A DNA stretch of 64,000 bases from Adiantum capillus-veneris. Taxonomy: Eukaryota; Streptophyta; Polypodiopsida; Polypodiales; Pteridaceae. Shown here piece after piece: positions 44,089 through 54,633 of the stretch. The stretch spans positions 87,118,529-87,182,528 of the forward strand of contig CM043959.1 of assembly GCA_014529385.2 (NCBI GenBank), written 5' to 3'. A model generated the notes under the pieces. That model had not been told where the DNA came from. It was given only the letters and a program-made list of their open reading frames with translations, and did not search any database. The translations under genes and the position numbers were made by a program. Numbering within the stretch: position 1 is the first letter of the stretch; every line of letters begins with the position of its first letter.

Positions 44089-44106
44089 TGGCGCCGCTGC
44101 CGGGGA
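44089..44106 (+). other. Primer-binding site, tRNA-Asp type
   Basis: TGGCGCCGCTGCCGGGGA, two bases after the LTR. Complementary to the plant tRNA-Asp(GUC) 3' end with one mismatch. Confidence 0.85.
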
Positions 44107-45508
44107 CGAGAGCCCTAAGTAGGTGACCTTAGACTAATCCTACGAGGTGAGTCGTATAAACTACTTTGTATACTTTAGTTAGAAAAGATCTAGGAGTGGT
44201 GGACTCCGAAGATCTCGAGAGATACTAGGAAGTGGGGTATTCCTGGGTCTTCCGTGTTGACAGTATTTTTAGTTTAGCTTAGATTTGTTTGTTGTTTTGT
44301 TGGTGTTGAGTAGTTGTTGATAGAAGAAGAATTTGCTAGTCCGTGAGTGACAGTGGATATCTTTAAAGTCACAATTACCAAACCCATTTTATGATTAGGA
44401 ATAGCTTAGGTAGGACTTCATTTGATCCTGATCTAGAGCTAATAATCATTGGAGTATTTGCTTGATATGGTTGATTGCATGTTAGATCACTAAACCGTCG
44501 AGTTAGTAGTGAAACTTGCAATAAACAAAAGTCAAAGAAATTTTATGTGTATCTGGGAGTTGCTGAGCACTAGAGGAAGCTTTAGGAAGGATTCTGTGCC
44601 AAAAAAATGGAAATCTGCAACTTTAGACATCATACGCGTATGATGTCTAAATGACCAAACAGAGACCAAAACAGAAATTTTGACTTTACCAGAGTGTTCA
44701 AAAGGGGGGTTATACCCTAATTTCAACTTAAAACAAGAGCATTAACACTCAAAGAAACCCAAAAAGACAAGCCGGAGTCCAAGAAACGCAAAGAATAGGA
44801 AATTTTGGATTCAAATCTTGTTTTTACATTCAAACCTGACAAAAACACTTGAAACTCAATTATAAACATTGGAGAAGGCTTAAAACCAAGAATAGTTAAA
44901 ATCTGGGACAAAAGACATCATACGCGTATAATGTCTTTTAGCACATCCACTGCTTATTTTTGATATCTGACCTGACAAGATTGTTACAAACACTGTAGAA
45001 AGCATAAATATCAAGTCTTGACCCAAATTGATGAAAAAGACATCATACGCGTATGATGTCTTTGACCTAATTTTGGACATATTTTGATACTTTGCTAACA
45101 CAGATCCATTGTAATAGCTGTCTAGAGGTTATATTTCAAGTTTCATCCCATTTGGATCACAATTGACCCAAAACAAGTCAAAAGCGGAAAATTGCCAAGA
45201 AAAGCCTAAATTAGCCATAACTTGCTCAAACAGAGTTCAAACTGAATTTTGTGAGTGGAAAGAGCATAAGGGGGCTACTGAGAGTGAGCATAACCAAAAT
45301 AGTCTAAATCTGTGAAAAAAGACATCATACGCGTATAATGTCTTTTTTAGCATAACTGCAACAAAATTCTCACTTGATGAAATAGAAGTTGTCCAACTGA
45401 CAAGATTAAACAATTGACCAAGTATCAATCAGTTTGGATCAATTCTGACCACAAAAACTTGAGGAAAACAAATTGCCGAGACGGAAAAGTTAAAGTCCTT
45501 TAGGGGAA
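44107..45508 (+). other. Leader of family A with palindromes
   Basis: 1.4 kb without a gene. Four palindrome copies: 44625-44648 (perfect), 44913-44936, 45038-45061 (perfect), 45320-45343; spacings 288, 125 and 282 bp. The two imperfect ones share the same change (AATG for GATG in the right arm). Confidence 0.85.
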
Positions 45509-48500
45509 TTGATGAATTTGAGATCGGGCAGGAACCTCCAGAATAACCAACCAAAACAAGGGGAACCAGCAAGTGTCATATCAACCGAGGGAAGTGTAAA
45601 CCAAAGTTGGGTGCAACCATTAGAGCCGATCTTTGAAGGAAGTGTCTCTGATACTTCTTTGGAGAGATCTTACGAGATTTTCACCGAACACGTGGAACAC
45701 CTGAACCTAAACAACAGAGAAAATATGGTAGCAGGATCATCAAACCCTTCCGCAACCATGAAGCTATTATTCATAAAATACTAGTACGACAATGAGCAAG
45801 GTGCCAAGATCTACAAGGATGGAATGGACCGCTATTGTGTAAAGATAGAAGAGAGACCTAGTGAGTTCAAGGACTTAGTGCCTGTGAGCTATAGCGGAGA
45901 TAGATATCTAGATGACGAGGGTACCATGTACTTGGTAGTCCTAAACCCTAACATTGTGGACAAGTGGGGATTGATGGGCACCAAAGCCAAAGTAGATGAA
46001 GAACTCGAGGAGAAAGCACCAATAATGAACTTCCCTGATGCGAGGTTAAGAAGAGAGAATGAAACTACAAGGATCAACACTGATAACATCTATGTGGGGC
46101 TATACAAATATAATAATGGGGAGCAAGATCTCTATTATAGATGTGAAGAACCCTACACCGGAGAGTTGACAGACCAAAAAAGACTTTATGTCTTTACCTA
46201 CACAGAGGGATCGGAAGTGAAAATTGCCGCTTACGACAAGTATGGGAGGCAATACTCAACAATGGGCAAGAAAGAATTAGAAGGATATACATACTTTGGG
46301 GGACCAATACATCAGTATTATGTTACTTCTAGCTCACAAAGACCAGCACCAACAAATGGAGGGCAAAACCCAATGACGACAGGAGGACAAAGAACTCAGG
46401 CTGCTGACTCTTTCAGTCAACCTCAGTACTCGAATCCCGGACCAATGGGATCATTACATTCCAGAGAGTCAATGGATACGAATCGAGGTAGTGCAGTTCC
46501 AATCCCCACATATACCACTCCAGGTCCAAGGTTCGAAGCGGAACCATCACAATTACCTCCTAGTAGTAGATTCAGGGCAGGGGAACCGACAAGGGTAACC
46601 CATGAAGTCCATGATGCTAGAGAAAGCTTTAGCCAGGACACAGGAGCAATGAGATTGGTAGCAGACCATAGACGTATGAGACCATCTCAAGTAGCCAAGT
46701 GCATGCCAAAGAAGTATGGTGGTTCAGGAGATCCGTATGCACATGTGTCACTCTTTAAGCAAATCTTAAGAGCTGAGCAGATAACAGATTTCCATACACA
46801 ATACGAGGGATTTGGTCTTACTCTAGAAGGTACGGCATTGACATGGTTTCAACCACTGAACATAGGGGGATTCCATGACATTGACCATTTGATAAGAGAG
46901 TTTGCTGAGGAATTCTCAAAACGAGGGATTAAGCACAATACGGTCTCACAAATATATGCTTTTAAACAGAGAGAACACGAAAAAGTGAAGGAATCTTCAC
47001 TTTGCTTCAAACAATACATTGAGAGATGTCCAGTACGTGAACGACCACAAGATGACAGACTATCTGTTCTCTTTATTGAGGGACTGAGAAACGACACTCT
47101 CAAGAAGGACTTGCACTTGAAAGCTTGTACAAGTTTCGAGCAAGTGACGAGAGAAGCATTGTACTTAGTGGATAACTGTACGGTTTATGGAGAGGTGTCA
47201 GCGGATACAGATTTCGCATCCAGTAGCTCCTCCTCCGTAGTGAGCGAGACTACCACTAAAAAGAATGTTCAAACAACAACCATGCCAAATGTAGAGCAAA
47301 TGATAGAAGATGCTCTAAAAAGGATGGCACCATACCAAAAACTATCGCCAAAAACACTGAAATGGTGTGCTATTGAACAAAAATGGACAAACCACCCAAC
47401 AGAGGAGTGCTATTACAACAAAGGGTATGTAAGGGAGCGTCAGTATGCACCTCCTGCTCAATTAGCACCACCTCAAGTACATCTAGTACCTCGATACCCA
47501 ACGGGAAATGTGCCAGGACCTATGGGGATAGAAAGACCGCAACCGGTATTGGGACAACAACCACCTTTACCAGGAGCAAGACCAGTAGGCATTAGATATG
47601 CACCAACCTTAGAGAATCAAGAAGAACAAGCCCTAGTGCCTGTTCAAGCCTATTATGAAGAATCTGGTGCACACATGTTTCCAACTGTGTATTACCCACC
47701 AGAAGAACCCAAACAACCAGAACCATGGGGCATGATTGGGAATGTTGGAATACCAACAGTTACAAGTGCTTCTGATGAAGAGAGATACAATTTGGACGCA
47801 AGAACATTGATGTTCATAGCTCATGGAGGGTTAACAGGACAAAGACCATCCTATCCACAAAGGACGAATCAAATGGGACCAAGACCAGCACTAGGACCCT
47901 GTTACAAGTGTGGAGGTGACCATCTGATGAATGTTTGTCCACATACGGAAATCATTAGAATTAACGCTTATTGCACTGAGTGTGGGGTTACTCACTTCAT
48001 TGAGGATTGTTCAAAGAATCCAAACAAAGTGAAAAAGACGACATTGAATATGCTAGAAACTATTCCTACCAGCAGTGGGTCTGAAAATGAAACTCTGATA
48101 CCAATGCAAGTTGTTACTAGAGCTCAAGCTAAGAAAACCACTAGAGAACCTGAGAATGGAAAGTTAGCGACTGAAATGGTTAGTCAAGGACCGCGGAGTC
48201 AGAAAAACACATGGAAAGCTAGAAAAGCACGCATGAAGTTGAGAAAAGAACATGAAGACGCTATTCTAGCTGAGGAACTAAAGCGAACTAAAGATAGATT
48301 AGAAAAACTTGAGAGTCAAAACGGGAAACGAGAGATGAGCCCTGAAAGAACGAAACAAAAGAGTATCAAAGAAACAACGAGCTTAAGCTCAGGGGGATCA
48401 GTGCTAGTCGACAAAGTACACGAACCATTGGACGCACTGATGAGAGCTTACGAAGCTAGGTTAAAGAACAACCAAACACAAGAACAGAGGTGGATGACAT

Positions 48501-48622
48501 ACCCAAACGCGGAATTGGAAAAGCAGAGACTTGAAATGTGCCAGAGAATGATCGAGACTGCACAAGCCTTATTAGAACCACCAAAAGAAACAATGAATTG
48601 TGGAACGGAAAACCCAATTTAG
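45509..48622 (+). CDS. Gag of family A (in-frame TAG at codon 92)
   Basis: Starts MNLRSGRN, a start seen in many plant gypsy Gags, with TAG at 45782-45784; the same frame runs on to 48622. From the ATG at 45824: residues 1-170 carry Y-x-D-x-x-G-x-x-Y-type motifs (YLDDEGTMY, AYDKYGRQY); residues about 297-455 are a Gag/capsid domain (KYGGSGDPYAHVSLF, GTALTWFQPL, FIEGLRNDTLK). A C-x9-H-x4-C site (WCAIEQKWTNHPTEEC) follows, then two zinc knuckles of the form C-x2-C-x3-H-x4-C near residues 690-730. The last 150 residues are a K/E-rich coiled-coil-like part. It binds and packages element RNA (family knowledge). Ends TAG before PR1 in the same frame. Confidence 0.88.
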
Positions 48623-49111
48623 CAAGAGACTATTGTTTCACGGGTAGTTGAAAAGACTCCCAGTGCACAAAAGCCTGAAAATACACACAAGGAATTTGCG
48701 GTAAAAGACCCAACATCGAGACTGCAAGAGGGTATACAAGAGCTGAGTAAACCACAAAAGAATGCTAAGCCTGTACCCTTAAACAAGGTCGGAGAGTATT
48801 GCGAAGGTGAAGAGGGGAATACAACCTTACCAGTTGAATTCCAAGGAGTGAAGACGATGGCAATACTAGACAACGGAGCTGGGGTAGCCATTGCTACAAA
48901 AGAACTCTGGAAAAAATGGGGGAAACCAGCAATAAGGAAGACTAGGTTGAAACTCCAATTAGCAGATGGACACATGGAGAAACCTATGGGGTTATTAGAG
49001 AAAGTTGTAGTGACTTCTTGCGGCATTGAATACGAACATACTTTTGCTATTGTCGATTTTGGCAAGGAGAATAACTATGATATCATACTGGGAAGACCAT
49101 TCATGAGATAG
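48623..49111 (+). CDS. PR1, retropepsin-like aspartic protease of family A
   Basis: Same frame as gag, after a TAG; first ATG at 48848 (87 codons). Has the retropepsin layout: ILDNGAGVAIATK (active site with DNG rather than DSG/DTG), LQLADGH, and YDIILGRPF before the end. The Thr/Ser after the catalytic Asp is Asn, so activity is doubtful. Ends with TAG 49109-49111, and RT follows in frame. Confidence 0.85.
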   Translation, partial: QETIVSRVVEKTPSAQKPENTHKEFAVKDPTSRLQEGIQELSKPQKNAKPVPLNKVGEYCEGEEGNTTLPVEFQGVKTMAILDNGAGVAIATKELWKKWGKPAIRKTRLKLQLADGHMEKPMGLLEKVVVTSCGIEYEHTFAIVDFGKENNYDIILGRPFMR

Positions 49112-52100
49112 TTGAAAATGGTCCAGGATTGGGGCTACGATCACATATACCTGAGAAATATGGAAACCACTACACGTGTGAACCTGAAAGACCATAGCTA
49201 CAAAGATGTGAACCGAACACCGGTGGAGGAGTTTGATTCAGCTACTTTGGCGGGATCCGAATTTCCAGCTTGGTTAGGTAAACCCAAGGAGTTATGGATG
49301 TGTGGAGCTTCGAAATGTGGAAGTCTGAAACGAGAAGAATATGTTTTAGAAAGGGCCATCGAAGATGAAACTTATATAGGAGAACCCTTTCCAGAGGACA
49401 CACTTGAACCATTAGAATGGACACACATTCTAGCAACCCTAGATGTTTGTGCAATTCCGGATGGTCCCACAACAAAATTTTGCGACAAGGACGGGTACGA
49501 CGTGGTTCCGTACTTCATGTTGAGAACTGTACTCGAAAAAGAAATTGAAAAGAACGATACACTGGAAAAGGAAGATGAAGAGGAGGTGTTTAACGACATT
49601 CCCGATCATCCTGAGTGGGGAAATGAAGCAGACAACGAGTCAACGGACAATTCAAGCGGAAACGAAGAAACTATAACGGATGTCCGATTTTATGATTTTC
49701 CGAACCAAACTAAACAACGCCAGAAACGCTATAGAGCAAAGAAAAAAACAAAGGGGGTTAGAACCAATCCGATGCCTAGAATAAGAGGAAAAAATCAATT
49801 CCTAATGCTAGTAAAGGCGGAAGATTGTGTTAAGGACAAGATTTCTGGAAGAATGAGAGGCAATGATCAAAAGAACTTACGAAAAGACAAAAGAGGCTCA
49901 AGAAATCGAGTTCAAAGGAATGGAACGAAAACTGAAACTGAAAAATCAGAAAAGAACAAGCGCAATAGAGAACACACGGAGTCCAAGCTAGAACGTAGAA
50001 ACAAGTACAGAGAGCTCAAGGAAACTCTGAAAGAAGTTTGGACGACAGAAATTGAGAGTGGAGAGGACGAAAACGCCAAAATCAAGGAAAACATGGATGT
50101 TCCCTCTCACTATAGGAAATTCACAATAGAGGATAGGAAGGTGGTATTAACCCAACCTATTCGAGAGAGAAGGGAGAACGAATCTTATGACGGATCGGAG
50201 GATGCAAAAAAAGTTGATTTAGCAGCTCCAGGTGAGACACCTAGACCGGTGTACATAGCCACAGATTTGTCTCCAGGCGAGGAAGAGAGACTTTTGAGTC
50301 TTCTCAGAGAGTATATGGATGTGTTTGCATGGTCTTATAAGGACTTAAAGGGAGTTGACCCATCGATATGCCAACACACAATCCCACTGAAACAAGACGC
50401 AAAGCCTAGCAGACAGAGACCATACACATATAATGATACATTTGCTAAGCGAATCAAAGAAGAGATAGATAAGCTAATGGAAGCTGAATTCATATACGAG
50501 ATTGAACACACCGATTGGGTATCTCCGATTGTGGTAGTACCCAAGAAGAACGGAAAACTCCGAGTGTGTGTCAACTTAAAGAAAGTGAATGCTGCAACAA
50601 TCAGGGACAATTATCCCTTGCCGATAACTGATCATGTTCTAGAGCGTGTATCAGGGAAAACAGCATACTCTTTTCTTGATGGTTTTTCAGGATATAACCA
50701 GCTAGCCATAGCACTGGAAGATCAACATAAAACAGCTTTTGCAACGGAGTGGGGAATTTATGCTTATAGGGTTATGCCTTTTGGTCTAACCAATGCTCCC
50801 GCAACCTTCCAGAGGCTGATGACGCATGCTTTCAAAGAATACTTAAGGTTGTTTCTAGAAATATACATGGATGACTTATGTGTACATTCTCTTCTGAGAG
50901 ATGAGCATCTAGAACACCTCAGAAAAGTATTTGAGAAATGTAGGACATATTGCATTTGTCTCAATCCTGACAGAATTCTGGCACATATTGTCTCACAAAA
51001 CGGAATATGCACGGATTTAGAGAAGATAAAAGTTATAGTGGATATGCCTAGACCAACCAATGCGAAACAAGTACAGAGCTTTATGGGACATTGCGGATAT
51101 TATAGACGATTCATTTACATGTACGCTATAATAGGCCAACCACTTTACAGGCTAATAGTGAACTTTGAATGGACAGAGGAGTGTGAGGAATCGTTCAAAA
51201 AATTGAAAGAGGCACTCATTACTGCTCCAGTCTTGAAATCACCAGATTGGGAGAAGATATTCCATGTGCATATAGATGCTTCGGCATATGCAATAGGATG
51301 CATTCTGGATCAGCCAGAAGAAGGAAACATGGATTTTCCTATCTGTTACGCCAGTCAACAACTCAACAATGCAGAGAAGAATTACACCACAACAGAGCGA
51401 GAAGGATTAGGAATGATATATACTGTGAAGAAATTTCGGCATTATCTTCTAGCCAACAAGTTTGTGTTTTTTACGGATCACCAAGCCTTGCTCTACCTAG
51501 TGAATAAACCATGCAATACCGGGAGAATAGTGAGATGGTTCATTATCTTACTGGAATTCGACTTCACGGTAGTAGTAAAGAAAGGAAAAACACATCTTAG
51601 AGCTAATCATCTTTCGCGATTGAAGAATGGAGAAGACCCTATAGGAGTAGATGACGACATGCCAGACGCGTACTTGTTCAACATAGAAATGATACCGAAG
51701 TGGTCTCAAAATGTCGTTAACCTATTAACCTATGGAGGAGAGTTCGATAGAAGAGAATACAACCAGAAACATATTGCTATTCAGCAATCCAAGAATCTTC
51801 AATTGGTTGCAGGAAGGTTGTATCAATTGGGAAATGATCATGTTTTACGACTATGCATCAATCTTGAGGAATATAATATATATCTGCGCGAAGCACATGT
51901 TCAGGAATGTGCATTTCATTGTTCAAGAAGGAACACATATAGGAATTTGTTACAATTGGGAGTCTATTGGCCAGGAATGAAAGAAAGCGTACATGAATAT
52001 GTCACTGTATGTATTGTATGTTCATCAAAACCGCCAGCAGAGTATTCGACATTATATCAGATAATGATCGCTCCGGAATGGAGTCAGTATATTGTTGAAT

Positions 52101-53371
52101 ATCTCACAAATAGAACTTTCCCAGAAGGAACGTCAAAAGCTCGTCAGAAATCTGTAGAGACAGAAGCTAGAGATTACACTTTAATAGGAGATCAACTCTA
52201 TAAGAGAGGTAAAGACAACCAGCTTAGGATTTGTGCATCAGAGACTGAATATGTGATAATACTAGAGCAAGCTCATGGAGGAGTAGGTGGAGGCCATTTC
52301 TCCGATGATAAGTCAGCAAAACTTGTCATAGCCGCAGGAATATGGTGGCCAACATTACATATGGACGTTGAGGAATACGTTAAACGGTGCGATGACTGTC
52401 AGCGGACCAAAGTACCACTTAAAAGAGATGATATGCCGCTTAGACCAATGATGGGGGCAAGAGCTTTTGCAAAATGGGGGATTGATTATGTCGGACCCAT
52501 TTCACCTCCTGCATATAAGACTCATGCACAATACATCGTTGTGGCTACAGACTATCTAACAAAGTGGGTCGAAGCAAAGGCAACTCAAAAAGTAGATGCC
52601 AGGACCACGGCACAATTTTTATATGAATACGTCTTTGTACGATATGGATTGCCAATAGAAATTGTGAGTGATCGAGGCACACATTTTATAAATGAAGTGA
52701 TAGAGATCCTTCTAGATGAATTCATGGTAATCCATAGGAAATCAGCCCCGTATCATCCACAAGCAAACGGACAAGCTGAAGCAACAAACAAAACCGTATG
52801 CGCAGTCCTCACGAAGATTGTATCTGAGTCGAGAACTGACTGGGACCAGAAGTTGCATTCAACATTATGGGCATATAGGGTAGCATATAAAACATCAATA
52901 GGAACGACCCCATATAACATGGTTTTTGGGCTAAATGCTATCTTACCAATAGAATTCTTGATTTCAACATTAAGGGTGGCTAAGGATCTAGAGTGGACAG
53001 GGCACGAGCTTTCTGATAGAATAGATGACCTGGAAAAGCTAGATGAGCTTCGCCTAAAAGCAGTAGCTTCTATCTACGCTCAAAAAAGGCGACAAAAAGA
53101 ATTTTTTGATAAGCATGTGCGGACTAAAGAGTTTAAGGTTGGGGACTATGTCCTAGTTTACACTCTGAAACAGCATGCTAAGAAGCTTAAAAAGCGAGGG
53201 ATGGGACCTCTGGTGATTAAAGATCTATCACCAAGTGGAGCCGTCAAGCTTGCTACATTAGACGGAGAAGAAATGCCCAATTGGATTAGTGGATGCAGAG
53301 TGAAAAAGTATCTTTTGCCGCTAACCCAAGACATGCTTCTCAAAATACATCAAGAAAAGCTGCGTGTCTAG
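49112..53371 (+). CDS. Pol of family A: reverse transcriptase, RNase H, integrase
   Basis: 1419 codons, intact. A K/R/E-rich spacer (to about residue 390) precedes RT (about 425-610; LDGFSGYNQ, MPFGLTNAPATFQ, catalytic YMDD at residues 585-588). RNase H is at about 715-835 with D722, E762 and D789, but the usual last Asp before LSRL is Asn (N832). Then come two H2C2 zinc-finger modules in tandem (about 861-974 and 986-1101), each H-x6-H ... C-x2-C and each led by a similar W-S-Q ... LRIC/LRLC stretch. The integrase core has D1125, D1187 and E1223 (35 residues between the last two), then a C-terminus with GPLVIKDLSPSG. No chromodomain. It copies element RNA and inserts the cDNA (family knowledge). 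Ends in TAG; PR2 follows in frame. Confidence 0.93.
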   Translation: MKMVQDWGYDHIYLRNMETTTRVNLKDHSYKDVNRTPVEEFDSATLAGSEFPAWLGKPKELWMCGASKCGSLKREEYVLERAIEDETYIGEPFPEDTLEPLEWTHILATLDVCAIPDGPTTKFCDKDGYDVVPYFMLRTVLEKEIEKNDTLEKEDEEEVFNDIPDHPEWGNEADNESTDNSSGNEETITDVRFYDFPNQTKQRQKRYRAKKKTKGVRTNPMPRIRGKNQFLMLVKAEDCVKDKISGRMRGNDQKNLRKDKRGSRNRVQRNGTKTETEKSEKNKRNREHTESKLERRNKYRELKETLKEVWTTEIESGEDENAKIKENMDVPSHYRKFTIEDRKVVLTQPIRERRENESYDGSEDAKKVDLAAPGETPRPVYIATDLSPGEEERLLSLLREYMDVFAWSYKDLKGVDPSICQHTIPLKQDAKPSRQRPYTYNDTFAKRIKEEIDKLMEAEFIYEIEHTDWVSPIVVVPKKNGKLRVCVNLKKVNAATIRDNYPLPITDHVLERVSGKTAYSFLDGFSGYNQLAIALEDQHKTAFATEWGIYAYRVMPFGLTNAPATFQRLMTHAFKEYLRLFLEIYMDDLCVHSLLRDEHLEHLRKVFEKCRTYCICLNPDRILAHIVSQNGICTDLEKIKVIVDMPRPTNAKQVQSFMGHCGYYRRFIYMYAIIGQPLYRLIVNFEWTEECEESFKKLKEALITAPVLKSPDWEKIFHVHIDASAYAIGCILDQPEEGNMDFPICYASQQLNNAEKNYTTTEREGLGMIYTVKKFRHYLLANKFVFFTDHQALLYLVNKPCNTGRIVRWFIILLEFDFTVVVKKGKTHLRANHLSRLKNGEDPIGVDDDMPDAYLFNIEMIPKWSQNVVNLLTYGGEFDRREYNQKHIAIQQSKNLQLVAGRLYQLGNDHVLRLCINLEEYNIYLREAHVQECAFHCSRRNTYRNLLQLGVYWPGMKESVHEYVTVCIVCSSKPPAEYSTLYQIMIAPEWSQYIVEYLTNRTFPEGTSKARQKSVETEARDYTLIGDQLYKRGKDNQLRICASETEYVIILEQAHGGVGGGHFSDDKSAKLVIAAGIWWPTLHMDVEEYVKRCDDCQRTKVPLKRDDMPLRPMMGARAFAKWGIDYVGPISPPAYKTHAQYIVVATDYLTKWVEAKATQKVDARTTAQFLYEYVFVRYGLPIEIVSDRGTHFINEVIEILLDEFMVIHRKSAPYHPQANGQAEATNKTVCAVLTKIVSESRTDWDQKLHSTLWAYRVAYKTSIGTTPYNMVFGLNAILPIEFLISTLRVAKDLEWTGHELSDRIDDLEKLDELRLKAVASIYAQKRRQKEFFDKHVRTKEFKVGDYVLVYTLKQHAKKLKKRGMGPLVIKDLSPSGAVKLATLDGEEMPNWISGCRVKKYLLPLTQDMLLKIHQEKLRV
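51694..52415 (+). repeat. Tandem duplication of the integrase zinc-finger module
   Basis: Module 1 at 51694-52035, module 2 at 52071-52415, both about 115 residues: PKWSQNVVNLLT ... YLREAHVQECAFH ... VYWPGMKESVHEYV ... CIVC and PEWSQYIVEYLT ... ILEQAHGGVGGGH ... IWWPTLHMDVEEYV ... CDDC. All eight H/C ligands are present. The peptides are strongly diverged, so the duplication is old. Confidence 0.85.
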
Positions 53372-53380
53372 AAAACGAAA

Positions 53381-54598
53381 ATGATTGTGGAGGAAGCGCA
53401 AGCCGAGGCGAAGGAAAAAATGGAGAAAAGAAGACTACTGCGTCAGAAACAGCGCAATGAAGGAGCAATACAAATAAACGCAGTCAGTATAACAGAAATG
53501 GATAATGACAAAGAAGAACCCATCATTGAATGCAAAGTAGGAACCAACCAAATCAAAGCCAGAGCACTATTGGATTCAGGAGCTCAAGCTAACCTACTTT
53601 CACTCAGTTTGTATAGACAATTGACAAATGACACTAAACTACAAACTGCCAAGCAAGAGTTAAAGAGTTACTCTGAGAATTCAATCAAAACTGTCGGATG
53701 CACAGTTTTACATATACAGATTAACCATTATGTGTATCCTCATATGTTTTACGTGGTCGAAGACCAAGCTACACAACATCCATTATTGCTAGGACAACCA
53801 TGGCAGAAGCAATACAATGCAATGATTGACTGGAGTTCTAATTCAGTGCTTATCAAATACAAAGGTGAAAGTCAATCAGTTAAGTTCACCAAAGGAGAAG
53901 AGCCAACTCCAAAGGACGAATCCAAAGACAAAGATAAACAACAACCAGAGAAAAAGAAGAAGCAATGGCAACCAAAAGTTTCTATACAACCGGATTACTC
54001 TTCAACGAGGAATTCTCAACAGTGGATAAGGAAGACAAGCAATAATATAACAGCTCAACCTTGGAAAAAAACAGAGTCAAAGTTGGTATGGAGACCAAAA
54101 AAGGTTGTGCCAGGGAACACAAAGGTGGAAAACAGAGTCTTCAATACCAGACAACAGAGTGATTCCAGACAATCAAGGACAGTGAAACAGATCTGGATTC
54201 CAAAGAAGTTCATGACGGCACAAAGCTATAGCAAGCAAATTTGGATCCCAAAGATTTGTAAACAGGAACTCCCTTCAGTACAATCCATGGAAACTCCTAG
54301 GTATTTCAAGGCGAGGAAATCAACACACGGAACAAAGCAGGTTTGGGTCACAAAGAGTTTGTGGCAAGCACAAGCAAAGCGGAAGCAGATTTGGATTGTG
54401 AAAAAGAACAACAAGGTAAAGAAGAATCCATCGACTGATTCTACTACCGAAGTATCACCAACCCAAAACCCGACCACCAATCCTTCAATCAAACAAAGAG
54501 CAGTTTTATTGGAAAGACTGTTGTATCATCGCTCTGCAATTGCATTGGGAACTTATGACCAAAACAACTACAATGCTTCGCCCACAGACACTTCATAG
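53381..54598 (+). CDS. PR2: second retropepsin-like domain with W-x-P-K repeat tail, family A
   Basis: 405 codons, intact, in the same frame as pol and nine bases after its TAG. Residues 1-30 are a charged helix (EEAQAEAKEKMEKRRLL). Residues 45-155 are a retropepsin-like fold with LLDSGAQANLLS (D65, intact DSG) and PLLLGQPWQKQYNAMIDW. Residues 190-370 are basic with repeated motifs KLVWRPKK, KQIWIPKKF, KQIWIPKIC, KQVWVTKS and KQIWIVKK. The end is QRAVLLERLLYHRSA. Homologues lie after integrase in families D and F and in the pol-less family C. It may be the working protease, as PR1 has a poor active site; this is inference. The tail's role is unknown. Confidence 0.82.
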   Translation: MIVEEAQAEAKEKMEKRRLLRQKQRNEGAIQINAVSITEMDNDKEEPIIECKVGTNQIKARALLDSGAQANLLSLSLYRQLTNDTKLQTAKQELKSYSENSIKTVGCTVLHIQINHYVYPHMFYVVEDQATQHPLLLGQPWQKQYNAMIDWSSNSVLIKYKGESQSVKFTKGEEPTPKDESKDKDKQQPEKKKKQWQPKVSIQPDYSSTRNSQQWIRKTSNNITAQPWKKTESKLVWRPKKVVPGNTKVENRVFNTRQQSDSRQSRTVKQIWIPKKFMTAQSYSKQIWIPKICKQELPSVQSMETPRYFKARKSTHGTKQVWVTKSLWQAQAKRKQIWIVKKNNKVKKNPSTDSTTEVSPTQNPTTNPSIKQRAVLLERLLYHRSAIALGTYDQNNYNASPTDTS

Positions 54599-54619
54599 TC
54601 GTCCGGGAGGACTCAGACT

Positions 54620-54633
54620 AGGAGGGGGGGAGG
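54620..54633 (+). other. Internal polypurine tract, family A
   Basis: AGGAGGGGGGGAGG, 22 bp after the PR2 stop. Same site and context as in family D, where a separate PPT exists at the LTR. Confidence 0.7.

Noticed and set aside
53369-53371. Pyrrolysine-like or recoded amber reading of the TAG codons
   Set aside because: No such system is known in plants; readthrough or CAG decay explain the pattern better.
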